Below are positions 37,973 through 45,821 of a stretch of DNA of 64,000 nucleotides, in pieces. The position numbers and the translations under genes were made by a program. Where the stretch lies: contig NZ_BAIV01000016.1 of the NCBI RefSeq assembly GCF_000517545.1, positions 54,933 to 118,932 on the forward strand. Reading direction: 5' to 3'. Position 1 is the stretch's first letter, and each line of letters opens with the position of its first letter. The DNA comes from Bacteroides reticulotermitis JCM 10512. Lineage in GTDB: Bacteria; Bacteroidota; Bacteroidia; Bacteroidales; Bacteroidaceae. The notes under the pieces were generated by a model. That model was not told where the DNA came from and ran no database searches. It was given only the letters and a program-made list of their open reading frames with translations.

Positions 37973-39958
37973 TTCTTTTATTAATCCGTTACGGTAGGCT
38001 ACGAGTAACTTCTTCAGATCCTGAATCTGGGTTACCAGTTCCCTACCCTTATCGGTATCTTTCACCATCATTCGCTGTGAGTTGAACTCCAACACGAAGT
38101 TGGTCGACTTGATATCCAATCCTTCTTCAATGGCTTTCTGTCTTGACTGGAAAGGATCATGCTGCACCAACTGCATGCCATGTGAATGATATACCAACGT
38201 ATATCCGGCAATACCCGTTTCCGGCTGATAGGCTTTGGAGAAACCACCGTCTATCACAAACAGTTTTCCATTGGCCCGCATGGGTTGCTCACCTTGAATG
38301 GTCTTGACCGGTACGTGCCCGTTGATGATGTGCGAGTGTGGTCCGTGCATGCCGAATTCCTCTAATATCTTATCACATATATCTTCTTGATCCCGCAAGG
38401 TATAGTAATGCCCTTTCTTCTCTTTATGCAACGCTTTATCTTCTACAAAGTATCGCTCAAAGGTTGCCATCTTATCTTTATCGAATAAGGGAGCATTCGG
38501 ACCGCACCACATGTACCAAATATAGTCGAGTGCGAATTCTTTATCTTCTTCCCCGTCTTCATCGAAGTAGGCTGTCCGAATCAGTTGATCGGACTTATCA
38601 AGCAATTTCCGTCCCCAATATTCTTTGCCACAAATTCGTATACGCCTAAAGCTACCGTCTTCGTTCAAAGGTACCGAAGCATGGTAAAGAAGGTTGGAGT
38701 TACATACCAGATACATACCTCCATAGGTAAATAGGCATCGCATATGTTTCTTGAGCTTCTCACTATTCATGAATGAGCAATGGATCTTCTCCACCAGTTC
38801 TTGCTCTTCCTCCGTCAATCGATACGGATCGGCAGGATCTATCGTGGGGAAATAGGTATCACGCAAAGCGTATTCTTTGCCTTCATATACAAATACCCCA
38901 CGTTCAAAGTCTATTTTGTCCAGCAGTTTACGATTAGCCATTTCAAATTCCGGGCGGCGATCAATAACCTCAGCCTCCAATTTAAACTGGATAATGGTAA
39001 TTGCCTTATGCATTTGAGTGATCAGACGCAAGGTCTTTTCATTATAATGCGCATCGGCAAAACTGGCCTTCGGAGCAAAGATCGTACAAGGATCGTCACC
39101 GTAAGTATCCATGGCAAAAGTCGCCAACGGCAACAGATTTATTCCATATCCGTCTTCAAGAGTTCCCAGGTTACCGTAACGCATCGACATACGGATCACA
39201 TTGGCAATACAGCAGTCGTTACCCGCAGCAGCTCCCATCCAAAGGATGTCGTGATTTCCCCACTGAATATCGAAGTTATGATAATTGCATAAAGTGTCCA
39301 TGATAATATGAGCACCGGGACCTCGATCGAATATATCGCCAACAATATGCAAGGAATCGATCGTCAAACGCTGAATCAAATTACACATGGCTATGATAAA
39401 ATCGTCTGCTCGTCTGGTTGATATAATCGTACTGACAATGACATTGATATAAGCATGCTTATTGGGCTCGACGGATGATTCGTGCAGCAACTCCTGAATT
39501 ATATACGAGAATTCGGGTGGCAACGATTTGCGTACTTTCGAACGGGTATATTTGGAGGATACATTCTGGCAAACTTTCACTAATTGATTCAGTGTAATCA
39601 GATACCAATCATCCAAATCTTTCTCACGCAACTTGACTAACTGAATCTTCTCTTCAGGATAATAAATCAGCGTACAAATCTCCTTCTTCTCCACTTCGCG
39701 CAACGTATTGCCGAATATCTCGTTTACTTTACGCTTCACAGATCCCGAAGCATTTTTCAACACATGCTGAAATGCTTCATACTCACCATGAATATCGGTC
39801 AGAAAGTGTTCTGTCCCCTTAGGCAGATTCAAAATAGCCTCTAGGTTAATAATTTCCGTACTAGCATCGGCTATGGTAGGAAAACTACGGGAAAGCAACT
39901 GCAAGTAGCGTAGATCGCTCATTATGCTTTCAGGACTAATGTTGTTTTGTGCAGTCAT
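37964..39958 (-). CDS. fbp: Fructose-1,6-bisphosphatase class III
   Basis: 664 residues, normal for the large Firmicutes/Bacteroidetes class III enzyme. Metallophosphatase motifs: FLTDIHGEYEAF, VGDIFDRGPGAHI, WGNHDILWMG and, near the C-terminus, NGHVPVKTIQGE. It removes the 1-phosphate from fructose 1,6-bisphosphate in gluconeogenesis, with Mn as the likely metal. It lies 21 nt downstream of the AspT/YidE-type transporter gene, so probably co-transcribed. Confidence 0.96.
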   Translation of the reverse strand: MTAQNNISPESIMSDLRYLQLLSRSFPTIADASTEIINLEAILNLPKGTEHFLTDIHGEYEAFQHVLKNASGSVKRKVNEIFGNTLREVEKKEICTLIYYPEEKIQLVKLREKDLDDWYLITLNQLVKVCQNVSSKYTRSKVRKSLPPEFSYIIQELLHESSVEPNKHAYINVIVSTIISTRRADDFIIAMCNLIQRLTIDSLHIVGDIFDRGPGAHIIMDTLCNYHNFDIQWGNHDILWMGAAAGNDCCIANVIRMSMRYGNLGTLEDGYGINLLPLATFAMDTYGDDPCTIFAPKASFADAHYNEKTLRLITQMHKAITIIQFKLEAEVIDRRPEFEMANRKLLDKIDFERGVFVYEGKEYALRDTYFPTIDPADPYRLTEEEQELVEKIHCSFMNSEKLKKHMRCLFTYGGMYLVCNSNLLYHASVPLNEDGSFRRIRICGKEYWGRKLLDKSDQLIRTAYFDEDGEEDKEFALDYIWYMWCGPNAPLFDKDKMATFERYFVEDKALHKEKKGHYYTLRDQEDICDKILEEFGMHGPHSHIINGHVPVKTIQGEQPMRANGKLFVIDGGFSKAYQPETGIAGYTLVYHSHGMQLVQHDPFQSRQKAIEEGLDIKSTNFVLEFNSQRMMVKDTDKGRELVTQIQDLKKLLVAYRNGLIKELK

Positions 39959-39979
39959 ATCTATTAGGTTAATCAGAAT

Positions 39980-41641
39980 TTATAAAAGGAACATAAGTAA
40001 GACCTGCGCAATAATCACCCGCAAGAACATACTCAACGGATAGACCGTAGCGTATGCTACCGAGGAATTATCACCAGGCAATGTATCGTTTACATAGTTC
40101 AGCGCCATCGGATTTGCCATACTTCCACATAGCATACCTGACACCGAACCGAAATCTATTTTCATTATTTTAAATGCGATGATTCCCACTATAGTCGTTG
40201 GAATTACCGTCAGGCCAAATCCCATCAAAATCCAGAGGAGGCCTTCCAGACGAAATACCGTTTCGAAGAAATGAGCTCCTGCATCTAGTCCTAAACAAGC
40301 CAAGTACATGGAAAGTCCTAAAGCGCGAAGCATCAAGTTTGCACTCCGGGTAGTATAGGTAATCATATGTATCCGGGGGCCGAATGTGCCTAGTAAGATA
40401 CCCACAATGATCGGTCCACCAGCCAGTCCTAATTTAACAGGCGTACTGATTCCCGGTATTGAAAACGGAATACTTCCTAATGCCAAACCTAAGATAATAC
40501 CAATGAAGACAACTACCAGATTGGGCTCTTTCAGGCTTTTGATAGCATTCCCTAAAACCTTTTCAACATTTCGAATAGCCGCTGCTTCTCCTACAACGGT
40601 TAATCGATCTCCCAATTGCAGGATCAAACCCGGAGTGGCCAGTAACTGTACACCTGAGCGATATACACGACTGATATTGATGCCATAATTATTCCGCAAA
40701 CGAAGTGAACCGAGCTTTTTACCATTCAATTCCGGACGAGTCACCACAATGCCTTGTGAAATCAATTCACTATCTATTGCATTCCAGTCAATATCATCTT
40801 TATTCCAATCCGTATTTTCCTGTTCGCCAAACAGTACAGTTAAGGGCAACGCATCTTTCTCAGAAGCAACCACCAGCAGTCGGTCACCTTCTTTCAATAT
40901 TTTCTCTGAAGTGGGAATACTCACATGACCATCACGCCACAAACGAGAAATCACAAATTTCGGATAACTCATGTGGCCAATATCTTTGATGCTTTTGTTG
41001 AAAATTGCGGGATTGTGTACCTGAAAGGCAGCAATATAGGGTTTGTTCGCATCATCTTTTTCTTTCAGTTGCATGTCTTCTTTGCGAACCAGCAGCTTGC
41101 GGATGAAAAGCACGGCAAGAATTACGCCAACTACTCCTAAAGGATATGCGACCGCACATCCCAATGCAGGTGAATTACTCTCAAGCCCCATCTGTTTCAG
41201 AGTTTGTTGCGCGGCTCCCAATGCAGGCGTATTGGTAGTAGCACCGCAAAGAATACCCACCATGTCCGGTAAGGAAACTCCTGTGGTATAACTACAAGCC
41301 ACAGCCATCAACGTGCCTAGCAGCACCACTCCCAGCGCAAGCATATTCAAAGTGACTCCTCCTTTGCGGAAAGAACTGAAGAACCCCGGCCCCACTTGTA
41401 AGCCTAGTGAATAGACAAATATGACTAGCCCGAAGCTCTCTGCGTAGTTTAACATCTGCGGATCGATGGAGAGGCCAAAGTGTCCCGCCAGGATACCGGC
41501 AAAGAAAACAAAAGTTACCCCCAGTGAGATCCCTCCAATATGTATTCTACCAAGTCCTAATCCAATGGCGGAAACCAATGAAAGGACAACCACAGCTTGT
41601 AAAGCAGAATGTTCAAAAAACAATTCAAATAACCACTCCAT
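39980..41641 (-). CDS. AspT/YidE-type transporter with two TrkA-C domains
   Basis: 553 residues. Two membrane blocks of about five helices (1-180 and 380-553), each with the AspT-YidE-YbjL repeat signature (GVSLPDMVGILCGATTNTPALG and GSVSGMLCGSMANPMAL, given in part), flank two TrkA-C ligand-binding domains (about 200-360; GDRLLVVASEKD, GDRLTVVGEAAAI). Members exchange aspartate/alanine or related anions; most YidE/YbjL types have no known substrate. Inner membrane. First gene of a two-gene unit with fbp. Confidence 0.9.
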   Translation of the reverse strand: MEWLFELFFEHSALQAVVVLSLVSAIGLGLGRIHIGGISLGVTFVFFAGILAGHFGLSIDPQMLNYAESFGLVIFVYSLGLQVGPGFFSSFRKGGVTLNMLALGVVLLGTLMAVACSYTTGVSLPDMVGILCGATTNTPALGAAQQTLKQMGLESNSPALGCAVAYPLGVVGVILAVLFIRKLLVRKEDMQLKEKDDANKPYIAAFQVHNPAIFNKSIKDIGHMSYPKFVISRLWRDGHVSIPTSEKILKEGDRLLVVASEKDALPLTVLFGEQENTDWNKDDIDWNAIDSELISQGIVVTRPELNGKKLGSLRLRNNYGINISRVYRSGVQLLATPGLILQLGDRLTVVGEAAAIRNVEKVLGNAIKSLKEPNLVVVFIGIILGLALGSIPFSIPGISTPVKLGLAGGPIIVGILLGTFGPRIHMITYTTRSANLMLRALGLSMYLACLGLDAGAHFFETVFRLEGLLWILMGFGLTVIPTTIVGIIAFKIMKIDFGSVSGMLCGSMANPMALNYVNDTLPGDNSSVAYATVYPLSMFLRVIIAQVLLMFLL

Positions 41642-41664
41642 GTGTACTTTTTGCTAATGCGGTG

Positions 41665-41672
41665 CAAAGATA
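41665..41672 (-). promoter_or_regulatory. -7 promoter element (TATCTTTG on minus strand) for transporter-fbp
   Basis: CAAAGATA on the plus strand, 23 nt upstream of the transporter start. Confidence 0.6.
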
Positions 41673-41719
41673 GAAACTATTTAGCCGCATACAAAACTTT
41701 ACTATCGCAAAAAGCAGGA

Positions 41720-42166
41720 TTATCTGACTCCTTCAAATTCCACATAATTATTCCGCCCGTCCAAATAACCGCTTAATCGATTTCCACCCAGGTAAACATT
41801 ATCAAAGTAAGAGATATCATTAGCTGCGTAATACATACGGATGGATGTCTGTGCGTAATTTTCCCAATTCCAACGGAAGTTATGTTCAAAGGTCTCTACA
41901 ACACCATTCGGATATTCTACCCGCAAATAATCGACTCCGGTTCGATCCATGTAAAAGTCCCACTCCTGGCGACAACGATTACCGTTCGCATCCCAATAAA
42001 AGCTCACCCAAGTACGGCTACACAACTCAGAAGAACGGTTGTAATAAGAGCTACCAATATCATCACGATCATAAAAATCGCGTATTTCCACTTCACAAGA
42101 TGTTAGATTCACTAACAACACGGCCATCAAAGCCAAACGTAAATATTTAAAAGCTTTCGTTTTCAT
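41720..42166 (-). CDS. Small lipoprotein of unknown function
   Basis: 148 residues. A lipoprotein signal (KYLRLALMAVLLVNLTSC) with lipobox LTSC at Cys24. The mature part is very rich in Tyr, Asp, Arg and Asn (DFYDRDDIGSSYYNRSSE, WDFYMDRTGVDYLR) and looks like a small beta-sandwich. I do not recognise a named family. It has its own promoter. Confidence 0.75.
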   Translation of the reverse strand: MKTKAFKYLRLALMAVLLVNLTSCEVEIRDFYDRDDIGSSYYNRSSELCSRTWVSFYWDANGNRCRQEWDFYMDRTGVDYLRVEYPNGVVETFEHNFRWNWENYAQTSIRMYYAANDISYFDNVYLGGNRLSGYLDGRNNYVEFEGVR

Positions 42167-42200
42167 ATCATTATTTTTTAGAGTTCTACTTTCAATAAGA

Positions 42201-42208
42201 CAAAAGTA
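42201..42208 (-). promoter_or_regulatory. -7 promoter element (TACTTTTG on minus strand) for the small lipoprotein
   Basis: CAAAAGTA on the plus strand, 34 nt upstream of the start. Confidence 0.5.
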
Positions 42209-42365
42209 GAGAATGGTATTTCCCTTGCAAACTGAATTCGCCTATTAGATGGAGGGGAATAGCCTAAATTCAAGAGGGAAATTACCCTCTCATAGCTCTT
42301 TTTTGTTAATAAACCAATTAGTTATGTCAAACATTGTTATAGATAAGCGTTTTCCCCTTATTTTA

Positions 42366-42396
42366 TTTGCGAATATCCATCATATCCGTATCTTTG
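42366..42396 (+). promoter_or_regulatory. Consensus promoter for a short non-coding transcript
   Basis: -33 TTTG (42366-42369), 19-bp gap, -7 TATCTTTG (42389-42396). No ORF follows before the terminator. Confidence 0.6.
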
Positions 42397-42402
42397 CAAT
42401 GT

Positions 42403-42468
42403 GTTTTTCATAGTATTAGATTTAAGGTTAACAAAAGATTGGCTGTCTGGGATAGATAGCCTTTTTTT
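42403..42468 (+). ncRNA. Candidate small RNA, about 65 nt
   Basis: It lies between a consensus promoter and an intrinsic terminator (stem GGCTGTCT 42441-42448 with AGATAGCC 42454-42461, then seven T). No start codon with a usable frame lies between. It resembles the unit at 28.0 kb in plan but not in sequence. Family not recognised. Confidence 0.45.
42441..42468 (+). terminator. Terminator of the 42.4-kb candidate sRNA
   Basis: An 8-bp stem with one G-T pair and a 5-nt loop, followed by T7. Confidence 0.75.
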
Positions 42469-42605
42469 ATGCCCAATTTTTAGCTCCCTCTAAATAGTCT
42501 GAAGAAAGAACGAGAAGATTACAAAAAAAATAATTCGTTTAACATTTGAGCCATAGCGCCTTACAGATTCATTCCGTTAAACAGACAAAAAAATATTGCT
42601 GAAAC

Positions 42606-42638
42606 ATTTGCGTAGTCCAAAAGTTCCCCCTATATTTG
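42606..42638 (+). promoter_or_regulatory. Promoter of tRNA-Ser (-33 TTTG, -7 TATATTTG)
   Basis: TATATTTG at 42631-42638 with TTTG at 42606-42609, a 21-bp gap. It lies 30 nt before the tRNA 5' end. Confidence 0.6.
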
Positions 42639-42668
42639 CACCGCATTTGAGAGAAAATGCAGGTTGAA

Positions 42669-42758
42669 GGAAGTTTGGGTGAGTGGCTGAAACCACCAGT
42701 TTGCTAAACTGACGTACGGGTGACTGTACCGGGGGTTCGAATCCCCCAGCTTCCGCCA
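42669..42758 (+). tRNA. tRNA-Ser (GCT anticodon)
   Basis: A class II tRNA with a long variable arm. The acceptor stem GGAAGTT pairs with AGCTTCC, the anticodon loop is TTGCTAA (GCT, reading AGC/AGT), the T arm is GGGGGTTCGAATCCCCC, and CCA is encoded at the 3' end. Confidence 0.95.
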
Positions 42759-42771
42759 AAGTAACAAAAAG

Positions 42772-42803
42772 AAAAGAGCTAGGTGTAATACTTAGCTCTT
42801 TTT
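42772..42803 (+). terminator. Terminator after tRNA-Ser
   Basis: AAAAGAGCTA (42772-42781) pairs with TAGCTCTTTT (42793-42802). It lies between the two tRNA genes, so they may be separate units or the hairpin only attenuates. Confidence 0.6.
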
Positions 42804-42819
42804 GACTCTTTCAGAATCC

Positions 42820-42891
42820 GGTGGGTTCGTCTAACGGTTAGGACACATGCCTCTCACGCATGTAATACGAGTTCGATTCTCGTACTCACTA
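42820..42891 (+). tRNA. tRNA-Glu (CTC anticodon)
   Basis: The acceptor GGTGGGT pairs with ACTCACT, with two G-T pairs. The anticodon stem CATGC/GCATG encloses CTCTCAC (anticodon CTC, Glu), and the T arm is ACGAGTTCGATTCTCGT. CCA is not encoded. No clear promoter lies between the upstream terminator and the gene. Confidence 0.93.
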
Positions 42892-42906
42892 CAAATTAGC
42901 TATCAG

Positions 42907-42937
42907 GCAGTTACAAATCATAGTAGCTGCTTTTTTT
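42907..42937 (+). terminator. Terminator after tRNA-Glu
   Basis: GCAGTTAC (42907-42914) pairs with GTAGCTGC (42923-42930) through one G-T pair, then T7. Confidence 0.75.
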
Positions 42938-43045
42938 ATACCATTACTCTTGGTTTAGTCCCGCTTTATACGATTCGTAGCGAGTATTAATTAATTCCGC
43001 TATACAAATTTGGTGCAATTATTATCCAGATCTATACGGTTTAAT

Positions 43046-43053
43046 TATCTTTG
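43046..43053 (+). promoter_or_regulatory. -7 promoter element TATCTTTG for the 31-residue peptide gene
   Basis: Exact TAnnTTTG match, 63 nt before ATG 43117. Confidence 0.5.
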
Positions 43054-43116
43054 CATCTAATTATTACATGAGACAACGATATACAAAGATTTATATAAAC
43101 AATAAAACTGCAAATT

Positions 43117-43212
43117 ATGTTGAGCCGAATCATTGCTATGGTCATAGCCGGAGTTATTATAGTCTACCTGGTACGTTGGATAGATAACTTCTTCTCCAGA
43201 CGTTCGAGATAA
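43117..43212 (+). CDS. Single-span membrane micropeptide, 31 residues
   Basis: ATG 43117 to TAA 43212 encodes a peptide with a short basic start (LSR), a hydrophobic helix IIAMVIAGVIIVYLV and a charged, basic tail (RWIDNFFSRRSR), the layout of a small inner-membrane protein with its positive end in the cytoplasm. It has its own promoter element upstream and a terminator 26 nt downstream, so the unit is complete. No family is recognised; it could be a regulator or subunit-type micropeptide, or a type I toxin-like peptide, but no antisense partner is evident. Confidence 0.6.
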   Translation: MLSRIIAMVIAGVIIVYLVRWIDNFFSRRSR

Positions 43213-43237
43213 CTATCTAACGCTGCTATACAGCTTC

Positions 43238-43282
43238 AGATGCTCTGGTGTCTAACAATTAGTAGTCACACCACAGCCTTTT
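43238..43282 (+). terminator. Terminator of the micropeptide gene
   Basis: GCTCTGGTGT pairs with ACACCACAGC (one mismatch), followed by CTTTTTTT. It may also serve the converging lipoprotein gene. Confidence 0.7.
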
Positions 43283-43283
43283 T

Positions 43284-44006
43284 TTATTTTTCCTGCTGCT
43301 TGTATATTTCCAAATAAGATTCTTTATCTATTCGAAGCTGAATATTTTCCTCACTTTCCTGTCCGGACAAGTTTACAAACAAATTAAAGTAAAGCTGACT
43401 AAACGATAAATCGTAGCGTTCGTAAGTTATATCGAATGTACAAGTCCGTCTAGCCGAATCGAAAGTACCGAAAGCAGAACCTCCTTTACACATAAAAACT
43501 TCCGTTTGGGTAGCCGGTGGGTAGAGATGAAAAGCAGACGCCAACTGAGCGTAGGCATAATCAACTATCCAAGCATCACCTTTCAATAGGAGTGTTCCCT
43601 TCAGGCGTAACTTTACCGCATATTTACCGGCAATATCCGTTGCAAAAACCGGCAACTGATTCTCAGCAGCAAAATCTCCATCTTTATATCCCAGACTCAT
43701 ATTCATTTGAGTCTCTCCTACTCCATCAAAGCCTTCGACTGAGACATCACGCTGCTGATTTTTCAAATTAAACATAAATGTCAACTTACCGATAGTCGGA
43801 TCTCCCGGATAACCGGCCAACGTATCTAATACATAATCGTCCAGATTAGCACTCCGGGCAATCAATGTTGCTTCACTAGTTTCCGAAAGATTCGCATTCC
43901 CTCTTTCAATATCAATATTACCCACCGGATAATAAATGGCATCATTATCACGTACACAGCTACAAAAGCAACACAGCAGTCCAACAAAAAGAATGATCTT
44001 ACTCAT
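43284..44006 (-). CDS. Lipoprotein of unknown function
   Basis: 240 residues. The signal SKIILFVGLLCCFCSC supplies a lipobox-like end (FCSC). The mature part is beta-rich with no catalytic motif visible. It begins CVRDNDAIYYPVGN and ends in a charged helix (RIDKESYLEIYKQQEK). No named family is recognised with confidence. Single gene with its own promoter. Confidence 0.75.
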   Translation of the reverse strand: MSKIILFVGLLCCFCSCVRDNDAIYYPVGNIDIERGNANLSETSEATLIARSANLDDYVLDTLAGYPGDPTIGKLTFMFNLKNQQRDVSVEGFDGVGETQMNMSLGYKDGDFAAENQLPVFATDIAGKYAVKLRLKGTLLLKGDAWIVDYAYAQLASAFHLYPPATQTEVFMCKGGSAFGTFDSARRTCTFDITYERYDLSFSQLYFNLFVNLSGQESEENIQLRIDKESYLEIYKQQEK

Positions 44007-44036
44007 TTTCGATTCGTATATATTAAATTAAGGAAG

Positions 44037-44044
44037 CAAAAATA
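44037..44044 (-). promoter_or_regulatory. -7 promoter element (TATTTTTG on minus strand) for the 44.0-kb lipoprotein
   Basis: CAAAAATA on the plus strand, 30 nt upstream of the start. Confidence 0.5.
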
Positions 44045-44181
44045 GTAATAAAACAGGTAGTCATGCGTAAATCATCTTTTCTTTAACGTTCATTTCAAAG
44101 AATAGAAGCATTTACAAACCAATTTGTCCGAACTAAAATAGTTTTTTTGATCTCACGCTTGATCTATGTCAACTGTTTTAT

Positions 44182-44189
44182 TACTTTTG
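44182..44189 (+). promoter_or_regulatory. -7 promoter element TACTTTTG for the Crp/Fnr-type gene
   Basis: Match to TAnnTTTG, 22 nt before ATG 44212. Confidence 0.5.
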
Positions 44190-44211
44190 CATAGAACAAA
44201 ACTGAATAAAC

Positions 44212-44796
44212 ATGGATCCATTATTACGAGAGACTGTAAACGCTGTTGTAAACTCACGCTTCCCGGAAATGAGCCTTGAAGGCCGACGCTTACTCGAAAG
44301 CGTATTAATACGAAAGGAAATCCCTAAGGGACAAATTGCGCTGAATGAAGGAGAGGTATGCCATGAATTAGTTTTTGTAGGCAAAGGAATGCTTAGACAG
44401 TTCTATTATAAAAACGGAAAAGATATCACCGAGCACTTTTCTTATGAAGGATGTATTGTGATTTGCATCGAGAGTTTCTTGAAACAGGAACCGACTCGCC
44501 TAATGGTAGAAACGTTGGAGCCTGCCGTAATTTACCTATTCCCTTACGAATTGGTACAGAAACTGACTCGGGAGAACAGTGAAATTAATATGTTTTACCG
44601 GAAGATACTGGAATACTCTCTGATCGTTTCACAAATCAAAGCTGACTCATGGAGGTTTGAAAATGCGCACGACCGGTATAATTTCTTATTCAAAAGCCAC
44701 CCGGAGGTGATTAAACGTGCTCCATTAGCACATATCGCCTCTTACCTATTGATGACACCGGAAACATTAAGCCGCGTGCGTTCGGGAGCCTTATAG
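44212..44796 (+). CDS. Crp/Fnr family transcriptional regulator
   Basis: 194 residues. An N-terminal cyclic-nucleotide-binding-like beta-roll (about 25-120; KEIPKGQIALNEGEVCHELVFV, GKGMLRQFYYKNGKDIT) is followed by a linking helix and a short C-terminal helix-turn-helix with recognition region ASYLLMTPETLSRVRS. The consensus arginine-serine cAMP pocket is not evident, as in most Bacteroides homologues, and there is no Fnr cysteine cluster. It ends 1 nt before the stop of the convergent AraC gene. Confidence 0.88.
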   Translation: MDPLLRETVNAVVNSRFPEMSLEGRRLLESVLIRKEIPKGQIALNEGEVCHELVFVGKGMLRQFYYKNGKDITEHFSYEGCIVICIESFLKQEPTRLMVETLEPAVIYLFPYELVQKLTRENSEINMFYRKILEYSLIVSQIKADSWRFENAHDRYNFLFKSHPEVIKRAPLAHIASYLLMTPETLSRVRSGAL

Positions 44797-44797
44797 A

Positions 44798-45703
44798 TTA
44801 TAGTCTGGCCTTTCGGTACTCCTTAGGAGACATGCCTGTGTTGTGCTTAAAGTATTTCCCGAAAAAAGACTGATTGGCGAAGTTCAAGCAATTGGCTATC
44901 TCCTGTATATTCATACTCGACGAATTTAATAATGCTTTGGCTTCCTGCACTACAAATTCATCAATCCAATCGCCTGCCGTCTTTCCGCTAACTTCCTTAA
45001 TTACACCGGAGAGATGTTTTGGAGTTAAACAAAGCTGATCGGCATAATACTTCACACTGCGCTCTGACTGGTATGCTTGTGTCAACTCTTCATAAAAGCG
45101 TTCAAAGAGATACTCTTTGCGGCTTTTTAATCCCAATTGAGCTGCGGTAGCGGGAATATGGCGGCGAAAGATATTACAAAGTTCATAGAAGCAAGCTTGC
45201 AGAATTCCTAATACAGTTTCGCGCTGATAACTGTTTGCATTATCCTTCATCTTTTTCCAGATCAGAGAATAATACTCCAGGAACATCTGTTGTTCCTCAG
45301 TTGTAATCGCTACACAAGGAGTATCTTTCATAACAAAGAAGAGAGACAGTATATCCGCCATTTTGGGCAACGACTCCATAACCTTCTTGGAAACAGCAAG
45401 AAAGACTGCATGAAAGTCTTCGCTAACCTCTCGATTTTCGATTATTTGATTCGGCAGAACGACTAAGACCTTCCCTGACCTGAATTCATATTCCCTCAAA
45501 TTGACATTAATCTGACTATGTCCGGTAAGACATAATCCAATCCCCGCAACATCCAAACGATTTGGAGAACACAAGGCTTGCACCGCATCTAACGTATCAA
45601 GCATTACAATATCATCACCAATCACTCTGACTCCTGCCTTTGCCAATTGGTTGGAATGCAAAAAGGTAGAAATCCCAATCTTAGGAACACTTTGTACTTC
45701 CAT
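44798..45703 (-). CDS. AraC family transcriptional regulator
   Basis: 301 residues from ATG 45703 (MEVQSVPKIGIS). The ORF extends to 45751, but a -7 element lies at 45722-45729, between the two starts, so the shorter form is preferred. An N-terminal cupin-like domain is followed by a C-terminal double helix-turn-helix (about 200-300; SVKYYADQLCLTPKHLS, IQEIANCLNFANQSFFGKYFK, GMSPKEYRK). It binds DNA directly. It lies 118 nt downstream of the sensor kinase on the same strand, but with its own promoter. Confidence 0.92.
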   Translation of the reverse strand: MEVQSVPKIGISTFLHSNQLAKAGVRVIGDDIVMLDTLDAVQALCSPNRLDVAGIGLCLTGHSQINVNLREYEFRSGKVLVVLPNQIIENREVSEDFHAVFLAVSKKVMESLPKMADILSLFFVMKDTPCVAITTEEQQMFLEYYSLIWKKMKDNANSYQRETVLGILQACFYELCNIFRRHIPATAAQLGLKSRKEYLFERFYEELTQAYQSERSVKYYADQLCLTPKHLSGVIKEVSGKTAGDWIDEFVVQEAKALLNSSSMNIQEIANCLNFANQSFFGKYFKHNTGMSPKEYRKARL

Positions 45704-45721
45704 AGCTTTCTTTTTAAAAGC

Positions 45722-45729
45722 CAAAGTTA
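45722..45729 (-). promoter_or_regulatory. -7 promoter element (TAACTTTG on minus strand) for the AraC-type gene
   Basis: CAAAGTTA on the plus strand, 18 nt upstream of ATG 45703; it decides the start. Confidence 0.55.
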
Positions 45730-45821
45730 CCAACCAATCATATAAAAGCAAGCGTGCCCCTCTAATTATCAGACAAATAGAACAATCCTATCTCCTATTG
45801 GAACACTTGCTGAAGAAAATA

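Noticed and set aside
42577..42759. 60-codon minus-strand ORF (MAEAGGFEPPVQSP...)
   Set aside because: It is the antisense reading of tRNA-Ser, a well-known false ORF type.
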